64,000 nucleotides of DNA from positions 1-64,000 of the forward strand of contig CALMYJ010000008.1 of the NCBI GenBank assembly GCA_937873715.1. Reading direction: 5' to 3'. The stretch is from an uncultured Chitinophagaceae bacterium (GTDB taxonomy: Bacteria > Bacteroidota > Bacteroidia > Chitinophagales > Chitinophagaceae). Under the pieces are notes generated by a model that did not search any database, was not told where the DNA came from, and saw only the letters and a program-made list of their open reading frames with translations. Both the position numbers and the translations under genes were made by a program. Each line of letters starts with the position of its first letter. Positions within the stretch are counted from its first letter, which is position 1. Shown piece by piece: positions 57,793 to 64,000 of the stretch.

Positions 57793-59466
57793 ATGAACAG
57801 CCTGCACACTAACGACTACCTCGTTTTTCTATTTTATTTTATCATCGTGGCAGGCTATGGCTACTGGGTATATCATAAAAAAAGAAAATCAACCGTAACG
57901 GCTTCACACGATTATTTTTTAGCCGAAGGTTCACTCACCTGGTGGGCTATTGGTGCTTCACTAATTGCCTCAAATATTTCTGCCGAGCAGTTTATTGGTA
58001 TGAGTGGCAGTGGGTTCAAAATGGGGCTTGCTATTTCTACCTACGAATGGATGGCCGCAGCTTCGCTGATTATTGTGGCGGTGTTTTTTATACCGGTGTA
58101 CCTGAAAAATAAAATTTATACCATGCCGCAGTTTTTAAGCCAGCGGTATAATGGCACGGTGGCTATGATTATGGCCGTGTTCTGGCTGCTGCTGTATGTG
58201 GTGGTTAACCTAACCTCTATTTTGTACCTCGGGGCACTGGCCATTCACAGTATATCCGGTATCAATACTACATTATGTATGTACCTGCTGGCGGTGTTTG
58301 CCATTGTGATTACTTTAGGTGGTATGAAGGTAATTGGATATACTGATGTGATACAGGTGTTCTTCCTCATCCTGGGCGGATTGGTTACCACTTACCTGGC
58401 TTTAAATTTAGTGTCGGAAAAATTTGGAACCACCGGTGTGTTGAACGGATTTAAAATTATGACACAGCAGGCCAACGATCATTTTCACATGATACTGAAG
58501 GAGGATAATGAAAGTTATATGGATTTGCCGGGACTAACCGTATTGGTGGGCGGCATGTGGATTGTAAACCTCAACTACTGGGGTTGCAACCAGTATATTA
58601 CTCAAAGGGCGCTGGGTGCCGATTTAAAAACAGCAAGAAGCGGAATTTTATTTGCAGCTTTTTTAAAACTGCTGATGCCGGTAATAGTAGTGTTGCCCGG
58701 TATTGCTGCATTTGTGTTGCACCAGCAGGGTAATTTTCAAACAGAGATGCTGCAGGATGGCGAAATGAATCCTGATAAGGCTTATCCTGTATTGCTCAAC
58801 CTGCTGCCTGCCGGTTTAAAAGGGCTGGCTTTTGCAGCACTAACGGCGGCGATTGTAGCATCGCTGGCAGGAAAAGCCAACAGCATTTCTACCATATTTA
58901 CTTTAGATATTTATAAAAAGAAAATTGCACCGGATGCCTCCGAAAATAAAATGGTGTGGATTGGTAAAGTCACGGTAATTGTGGCTATGATACTGGCGGT
59001 AATCATCGCACCCATGATGGGTATTGATAAAAAAGGTGGCTTCCAGTACATACAGGAATATACCGGCTTTGTAAGCCCGGGTATTTTTGCCATGTTTATC
59101 CTTGGGTTTTTCTGGAAAAAAACCACATCCAATGCTGCTTTGTTTGCCACCATCGGCGGCTTCGCTTTTTCTATCTTCTTTAAATTTTTACCCGGCTTCA
59201 TGGATTTATCGTTTTTACAACCACTGGGCTTTGCCAAAGCCAATGCCGATGGTGTTTTTGAAATTCCTTTCCTGGACAGGATGGGCTTTGTATTTGTAAT
59301 ATGCGTAGTGGCGATGGTTTTGATAAGCCTGTACGATAACCGCAGGGGTATGCAGCCCAAAGGATTGGAGATAGATAGTAAAATGTTTAAACTGCACCCG
59401 GCATTTGCTGCAGGTATGCTTATCGTGTTGGGCATACTGGCTGCCTTATATACTTTGTACTGGTAG
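57793..59466 (+). CDS. Sodium/solute symporter (SSS family), probable sugar importer
   Basis: The 557-residue inner-membrane protein has about 14 hydrophobic helices and SGLT-type motifs: GASLIASNISAEQFIGMSGSG split across residues 53-75, ITLGGMKVIGYTDVIQV, WIVNLNYWGCNQYITQRALGA and LIASLAGK-like VASLAGKANSIST. Bacteroidota members of this branch resemble vSGLT and carry galactose, xylose or glucose with Na+. Lying 190 bp after xylA in the same direction it is the probable xylose (or mixed sugar) importer. Spacing and the terminator in between suggest its own promoter. Confidence 0.9.
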   Translation: MNSLHTNDYLVFLFYFIIVAGYGYWVYHKKRKSTVTASHDYFLAEGSLTWWAIGASLIASNISAEQFIGMSGSGFKMGLAISTYEWMAAASLIIVAVFFIPVYLKNKIYTMPQFLSQRYNGTVAMIMAVFWLLLYVVVNLTSILYLGALAIHSISGINTTLCMYLLAVFAIVITLGGMKVIGYTDVIQVFFLILGGLVTTYLALNLVSEKFGTTGVLNGFKIMTQQANDHFHMILKEDNESYMDLPGLTVLVGGMWIVNLNYWGCNQYITQRALGADLKTARSGILFAAFLKLLMPVIVVLPGIAAFVLHQQGNFQTEMLQDGEMNPDKAYPVLLNLLPAGLKGLAFAALTAAIVASLAGKANSISTIFTLDIYKKKIAPDASENKMVWIGKVTVIVAMILAVIIAPMMGIDKKGGFQYIQEYTGFVSPGIFAMFILGFFWKKTTSNAALFATIGGFAFSIFFKFLPGFMDLSFLQPLGFAKANADGVFEIPFLDRMGFVFVICVVAMVLISLYDNRRGMQPKGLEIDSKMFKLHPAFAAGMLIVLGILAALYTLYW

Positions 59467-59512
59467 TATGCGGTGTTGAATTATTCGATATTTTCACAGT
59501 GCATATTAACTT

Positions 59513-60004
59513 ATGAAACAGGTACGCATTTTTATCACCGGCGGCACTTTTGATAAAGAATATAACGAACTCAACGGCCAGTTGTATTTTAAAGATACCC
59601 ACCTGCACGACCTGTTGGAGATGGGCCGCAATAAAGTGCCTGTAGCCATACGCACCCTGATGATGATTGACAGCCTGGAAATGACGGATGAAGATCGTAT
59701 GCTGATTGCCCACCAGTGCAGGCAATGCGATGAAGATAAAATCATTATTACACATGGCACCGATACCATGACGGTAACCGCTAAGGTATTAGCCGAACAG
59801 GTGCCCGGCAAAACGATTATCCTTACCGGTGCGATGATCCCCATTAAGTTTGGCAGTAGTGATGGTCTTTTTAACCTGGGCAGTGCACTGGCTTTTGCTC
59901 AGGCATTACCCAATGGCGTGTATGTGGCTATGAATGGCCGCTATTTTAACTGGGATAATGTGCGGAAAAACCGGCAGACGGGGATTTTTGAAGAACTGCA
60001 GTAA
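59513..60004 (+). CDS. Single-domain asparaginase-like protein
   Basis: At 163 aa this has only the N-terminal domain of the asparaginase/glutaminase fold. The two catalytic threonine signatures are present: ITGGTFDK (residues 8-15) and the HGTDTM block near 82-87, followed by the conserved LTGAMIPIKFGSSDG. Full enzymes are about 320-340 aa and use residues from a partner C-terminal domain, which is missing with no frameshift visible: the frame ends cleanly with TAA after FEELQ and the following DNA has no matching sequence. Small proteins of this type are widespread, so this is probably a natural family and not a truncation. Activity uncertain. No signal peptide. Confidence 0.8.
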   Translation: MKQVRIFITGGTFDKEYNELNGQLYFKDTHLHDLLEMGRNKVPVAIRTLMMIDSLEMTDEDRMLIAHQCRQCDEDKIIITHGTDTMTVTAKVLAEQVPGKTIILTGAMIPIKFGSSDGLFNLGSALAFAQALPNGVYVAMNGRYFNWDNVRKNRQTGIFEELQ

Positions 60005-60039
60005 CAGTACAGCTTATCAGCTAATAATTTTATGTTCAG

Positions 60040-60081
60040 TTTGCCGCAGATTTGCAGATTTATCTGCGAATCTGCGGCAAA
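60040..60081. repeat. Long hairpin / REP-like palindrome
   Basis: A 19-bp stem with one G-T pair: 60040-60058 pairs with 60063-60081 around the 4-nt loop TTTA. The core contains repeated CTGCG/CGCAG words. There is no T-run, so it is not a standard terminator; it resembles an interspersed palindromic repeat. It lies 36 bp after the asparaginase-like gene. Confidence 0.7.
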
Positions 60082-60221
60082 TGTATTACTTCAATAGTTT
60101 TATGATGATTACCTGCAGCAATTTTTAAAACCTGTTTCAAGTAGTCGTTTGCGGCAGGCTTTTTTCCTTTATTTCCCTTGGCCAAAAGTGTTTAATTTCG
60201 CCCCTCAAAATTATCCTTAGC

Positions 60222-63149
60222 ATGAGCAGCAGGCTGAAGCAACTGGCGGCAACACTTGATGGTGAATTGTACTATGATGATACGATGCGTATTTTATATG
60301 CCACTGATGCATCTGCATACCGGGAAATGCCGTTGGCCGTGGCTATGCCCAAATCGGGCGCCGATATAAAAAAACTAATTGCTTTTGCCAAAGCCGAAAA
60401 AACTTCATTGATACCTCGTACCGCCGGTACCTCCTTAGCCGGGCAGGTGGTGGGTAATGGTATTATTGTAGATGTATCAAAATATTTTACACAAATTATT
60501 GAACTGGATACAACCCAAAAATGGGTGAGAGTTCAGCCTGGTGTGGTAAGGGATGAACTGAATATGTTTTTAAAGCCGCATGGTTTGTTTTTTGGTCCCG
60601 AAACCTCTACGGCCAACAGGGCCATGATTGGCGGTATGGTGGGCAATAATTCCTGCGGCTCCAACTCGGTGGTGTACCGCAGTACCCGGGAGCACCTGCT
60701 GGAAGTAAAATGTATACTCAGCGACGGTAGCGATGCCGTTTTTGGGGTACTCGATATAGATAGCTTTCATCAAAAATGCGAAGGCGATACGCTTGAAGCC
60801 AATATTTATAAAACCACCCGTAGTCTGCTCAGTGATTATACCAACCAGCAGGAAATACGCAAAGAATTTCCCAAGCGGAGTATTGAACGCCGCAACACCG
60901 GCTATGCGGTTGATGAATTATTAGAAACCGCACCGTTTACTGCCGGGCAGCCCGATTTCAATTTTTGCAGGTTGATAGCAGGCTCAGAAGGTACACTGGC
61001 ATTTATAACAGAAATAAAACTGAATGTGGTGGAGATGCCGCCCAAAGAAACCGGGCTGCTTTGTGTACATTTTAATAGTATCGATGAATCGCTGCGGGCC
61101 AATATTATTGCCATGCAGTACAAGCCCAGTGCCAGCGAACTGATAGATCATTATATATTAGAGTGTACCAAAAATAATATTGAGCAAAGCAAGAACCGTT
61201 TTTTTGTGCAGGGCGACCCCGGCGCCATACTGGTAATTGAATTTTGCCGCAATACAAGAGAAGAAATACAGGCTATTACCGCCGAAGTGGAGAATGCCAT
61301 GCGTACTGCCGGTTTGGGCTACCACTTCCCGGTATTGTATGGTAATGATTGTAAAAAAATATGGACATTACGCAAGGCCGGCCTCGGCCTGCTGAGTAAC
61401 CTGCCCGGCGATGAAAAAGCTGTGCCGGTTATTGAAGATACTGCCGTGGATGTAAACGACCTGCCTGCTTATATTGCCGATTTCAATGAGATACTAAAAA
61501 AGTATGGCCTCTATTCGGTGCACTATGCCCATGCCGGCAGTGGCGAAATACACCTGCGCCCCATTATTAATTTAAAAACGGCGGAAGGTAACCAGCTTTT
61601 TAGAAGCATTGCAGAAGAGATTGCCACACTGGTAAAAAAATACAATGGCTCACTCAGTGGTGAGCATGGCGATGGTCGGCTGCGTGGCGAATTTATTGAG
61701 CAGATGGTAGGCCCTAAAAACTATGCACTGCTGCGTAAAGTAAAATACACCTGGGACCCGGCTAATATTTTTAATCCCAATAAAATTGTAGATACACCAT
61801 CGATGAACAGTATGCTGCGCTACACACCGGGGCAGCAAACACCGGCTTTTAAAACCGTATTTCGCTATCATAACCAGGATGTGCTGCAGCATGCCGAACA
61901 ATGTAATGGCAGTGGCGATTGCCGTAAATCGCACCTGAGCGGCGGTACCATGTGCCCATCGTATATGGCTACCAAAAATGAAAAAGATACCACAAGGGCG
62001 AGGGCCAATATTTTAAGAGAGTTTTTAACCAATTCCAATAAACTAAACCGTTTTGATCATAAAGAGATATACGAAGTGATGGATTTGTGCCTGAGTTGTA
62101 AGGCCTGCAAATCTGAGTGCCCCAGCAATGTGGATATGGCGAAATTGAAAGCTGAATTTATGCAGCAGTATTACGATGCTAATGGCGTGCCCTTTCGGTC
62201 AAAGCTCATTGCAAACTTTACAGCCTCTGCCAGGCTTGGCGCTATTGCACCCAGGCTGTACAATTTTGCGATGAAAACCCCGGCAATAGCCAATATCATT
62301 AAAGGGCTCAGCGGATTTGCTGTACAGCGTTCTATGCCTACAATGTACAAAACAACTTTACAAAGCTGGTATAAAAGATACCGTAAAGAAAATCCACTAA
62401 CGGCTACCAGACAGCGTAAAAAACTGTATTTGTTCTGTGATGAGTTTACCAACTACAACGATACTGAAATTGGCATTAAAGCCATTTTACTCCTGGAAAA
62501 ATTAGGCTATGCCGTAGAAATACCGGTACATGAAGAAAGTGGCCGCACCTGGCTGAGCAAGGGATTGATAAGAGAAGGGAAGAAGATTGCTAACCGCAAT
62601 GTAGCTGCCTTAAGTAAAATCATTACAGCCGAAACACCATTAATTGGTATAGAACCATCTGCCATCCTCACTTTCAGGGATGAGTATATCGACCTGGCAG
62701 AGGATGAAAATTTTGAAGCAGCAAAAGCATTGGCAAAAAATGTGTTTTTGATTGATGAGTTTATTGCTGCCGAAATTGAAAAGGGCGATATTGTAAAAGA
62801 TAGTTTTACCAAAGCCGAAAAGAAAATATTGTTACATGGGCATTGTCAGCAAAAAGCACTGTCGGCAGTAGCGCCATCGGTAAAAGCCTTATCGCTGCCC
62901 GAAAATTACAGGGTGGAAGTAATACCATCGGGTTGTTGTGGTATGGCGGGTTCTTTCGGGTACGAAAAGGAACATTACGATATCTCGATGAAGATTGGCG
63001 AACTGGTATTGTTCCCGTCAATACGGAATAGTACGCCGGGCACCCTAATCGCTGCACCGGGTACCAGTTGCCGCCACCAGGTAAAAGATGGCACGGGGGC
63101 AAGGGCATTGCATCCCGTGGAAGTGCTGTATAATGCCTTACTACAGTAA
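60222..63149 (+). CDS. FAD/Fe-S 2-hydroxyacid dehydrogenase (GlcD-GlcF fusion, YdiJ-like)
   Basis: The 975-residue protein fuses a flavoprotein with an iron-sulfur electron-transfer part. Residues about 35-210 form the FAD-binding PCMH domain (RTAGTSLAGQVVG; FGPETSTANRAMIGGMVGNN), about 230-540 the FAD-oxidase C domain (LIAGSEGTLAFITE; YAHAGSGEIHLRP; SGEHGDGRLRGEF). Two Cys clusters (CNGSGDCRK near 562 with MCPSYMA, and CLSCKACKSECP near 622) bind 4Fe-4S centres, and a C-terminal CCG domain carries HGHCQQK and SGCCGMAGSFGYEK. Family members oxidise D-lactate, glycolate or D-2-hydroxyglutarate. No signal peptide. It seems unrelated to the sugar loci, although D-lactate could come from sugar breakdown. 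Confidence 0.93.
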   Translation: MSSRLKQLAATLDGELYYDDTMRILYATDASAYREMPLAVAMPKSGADIKKLIAFAKAEKTSLIPRTAGTSLAGQVVGNGIIVDVSKYFTQIIELDTTQKWVRVQPGVVRDELNMFLKPHGLFFGPETSTANRAMIGGMVGNNSCGSNSVVYRSTREHLLEVKCILSDGSDAVFGVLDIDSFHQKCEGDTLEANIYKTTRSLLSDYTNQQEIRKEFPKRSIERRNTGYAVDELLETAPFTAGQPDFNFCRLIAGSEGTLAFITEIKLNVVEMPPKETGLLCVHFNSIDESLRANIIAMQYKPSASELIDHYILECTKNNIEQSKNRFFVQGDPGAILVIEFCRNTREEIQAITAEVENAMRTAGLGYHFPVLYGNDCKKIWTLRKAGLGLLSNLPGDEKAVPVIEDTAVDVNDLPAYIADFNEILKKYGLYSVHYAHAGSGEIHLRPIINLKTAEGNQLFRSIAEEIATLVKKYNGSLSGEHGDGRLRGEFIEQMVGPKNYALLRKVKYTWDPANIFNPNKIVDTPSMNSMLRYTPGQQTPAFKTVFRYHNQDVLQHAEQCNGSGDCRKSHLSGGTMCPSYMATKNEKDTTRARANILREFLTNSNKLNRFDHKEIYEVMDLCLSCKACKSECPSNVDMAKLKAEFMQQYYDANGVPFRSKLIANFTASARLGAIAPRLYNFAMKTPAIANIIKGLSGFAVQRSMPTMYKTTLQSWYKRYRKENPLTATRQRKKLYLFCDEFTNYNDTEIGIKAILLLEKLGYAVEIPVHEESGRTWLSKGLIREGKKIANRNVAALSKIITAETPLIGIEPSAILTFRDEYIDLAEDENFEAAKALAKNVFLIDEFIAAEIEKGDIVKDSFTKAEKKILLHGHCQQKALSAVAPSVKALSLPENYRVEVIPSGCCGMAGSFGYEKEHYDISMKIGELVLFPSIRNSTPGTLIAAPGTSCRHQVKDGTGARALHPVEVLYNALLQ

Positions 63150-63552
63150 GTTTTTAAGCAACAGGTATAGTGAGATATAAAACATCCTGCAGTTTTCCGA
63201 AAAATTGATTCGTAGTTCTACGAATTACGCCGATCAGTTTTACTCGATTTTTGCAAAATCATGGGTTGTTAAATACTAATTACTTCTCTTTTTAGTTTTT
63301 TTGTTGTGCAGGCGTGAGCCCAGGTCCGCAGCACCTAATCCGTTACCCACCGCATTACCCTACAGTATATTATATATTAATGCGGCCCAAAAATGAAAAC
63401 TATGAAAACTACAATATTCCATTTTTTTATTGCTGAACATCGATGTGTTGCTGTTTGCCATGCAAATGGTTTTTGATATTGTTGGCATAGTTTTAGCAAA
63501 CTTATAGTCCGTTCGAGTATCCTTTTAATCCGATAACCCAAATTGAAAACCT
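63150..63552. other. Intergenic region before beta-helix gene
   Basis: The 403-bp gap contains a perfect inverted repeat (ATTCGTAG, TT, CTACGAAT at 63208-63225), A/T-rich stretches and a 27-codon frame starting at 63393 that looks non-genic. No convincing -33/-7 pair was found near the next gene. Confidence 0.5.
63208..63225. promoter_or_regulatory. Perfect 8+8 palindrome, possible operator
   Basis: ATTCGTAG and CTACGAAT are exact inverted copies separated by TT. It is about 60 bp after the dehydrogenase stop and lacks a T-run, so a protein-binding site is more likely than a terminator. Confidence 0.4.
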
Positions 63553-64000
63553 ATGAAACGTTTTGTGTTAGTACTATCCGTATTAATTAGTTTCAGTGCA
63601 CAAGCCACTAACTACTACGTCTCTTCTATTTCTGGTAATGATGCCAATAATGGTACCAGTGCAGCAACTCCCTGGAAATCGCTGGCCAAAGTGAATGCCG
63701 CTTTTAGCAGCATAGCAGCCGGTGATAGCATCCTTTTTAAAAGTGGTGAAATATTTGAAGGCAAGTTACTGCCTAACAGGTCTGGTACTGCTGTTAATCC
63801 TATTGTTATAGGTGCTTATGGTAATGGTGCAAGGCCAATTATTACACCGCTTACTAACGTTACCGGATGGGTGTCGCTGGGTGGAAACTTGTGGAGGAGC
63901 AGTGCTATCGCTACTACCGTAAAAAAGCTGGACATTGTTACTATTAATGATATTTCTGTGGCTATGGGCCGTTACCCTAATGCCGATGCACCAAGCAAAG
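63553..64000 (+). CDS. Secreted parallel beta-helix-type protein, 5' part only
   Basis: The frame opens at 63553 and runs past the window end, so it is partial (149 codons seen). The signal peptide (MKRFVLVLSVLISFSAQA) is followed by NYYVSSISGNDANNGTS and PWKSLAKVNAA, then GDSILFKSGEIFEGKLLP and VIGAYGNGARPIIT. This opening (exposed TNYYVSxxSGND, the PWKSL step, GDxILFK) is typical of right-handed beta-helix proteins related to pectate lyases and chondroitinase-B-like enzymes in Bacteroidota. Many are polysaccharide lyases or cell-surface proteins with a C-terminal sorting domain, which cannot be seen here. Confidence 0.8.
   Translation, partial: MKRFVLVLSVLISFSAQATNYYVSSISGNDANNGTSAATPWKSLAKVNAAFSSIAAGDSILFKSGEIFEGKLLPNRSGTAVNPIVIGAYGNGARPIITPLTNVTGWVSLGGNLWRSSAIATTVKKLDIVTINDISVAMGRYPNADAPSK

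Noticed and set aside
1..64000. CRISPR arrays, insertion sequences, prophage or defence genes
   Set aside because: No regularly spaced repeats, transposase or integrase motifs, or phage proteins were seen on either strand.

Overview
The window looks like a chromosomal segment of a Bacteroidota bacterium, most likely from the Chitinophagaceae or a near relative. This is inferred from paired SusC/SusD genes, a hybrid two-component sensor (HTCS), Bacteroidota-type -7 boxes, the general lack of Shine-Dalgarno sequences, and the families present. Almost the whole window is a plant hemicellulose utilisation super-locus, with two adjacent systems that feed a common pentose pathway.

Region 1 (about 0.9-27.2 kb) is a glucuronoarabinoxylan system. 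A tight minus-strand operon of about 19 kb starts with two LacI-type repressors. It continues with GH67 and GH115 alpha-glucuronidases, an SDR dehydrogenase, a GH10 xylanase lipoprotein, a GPH/MFS sugar symporter, a cytoplasmic GH43, a secreted GH43, a GH3 beta-xylosidase, a CE20-like acetylesterase and a GH51 arabinofuranosidase. Divergent from it are susC, susD and uxuA (mannonate dehydratase). A near-perfect LacI-type palindrome lies in the divergent promoter region, and a second copy lies just before the other lacI gene. Upstream sit a CE4-like deacetylase and a degenerate tRNA-like sequence.

Region 2 (about 27.2-53.8 kb) is best read as a xyloglucan system. It has a GH26 lipoprotein and galactokinase on the minus strand. 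On the plus strand follow an HTCS regulator, a PA14-containing GH31 (predicted alpha-xylosidase), susC, susD, a surface glycan-binding lipoprotein, a BACON-GH5 endoglucanase, GH39, a GH2 beta-galactosidase, a GH95 alpha-fucosidase and a GH3 beta-glucosidase. Together these cover backbone, xylose, galactose and fucose linkages of fucogalactoxyloglucan.

Region 3 (about 53.8-59.5 kb) is a xylose catabolic module: an AraC regulator divergent from xylB and xylA, then a sodium/solute symporter. Xylose released by both systems would enter here. Glucuronate from xylan would go through UxuA, and galactose through GalK.

Region 4 (59.5-64 kb) leaves the carbohydrate theme: a single-domain asparaginase-like protein, a strong hairpin repeat, a large FAD/Fe-S 2-hydroxyacid dehydrogenase and the start of a secreted beta-helix-type protein cut by the window end. 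All functions are assigned from sequence motifs read by eye; no database search was possible.
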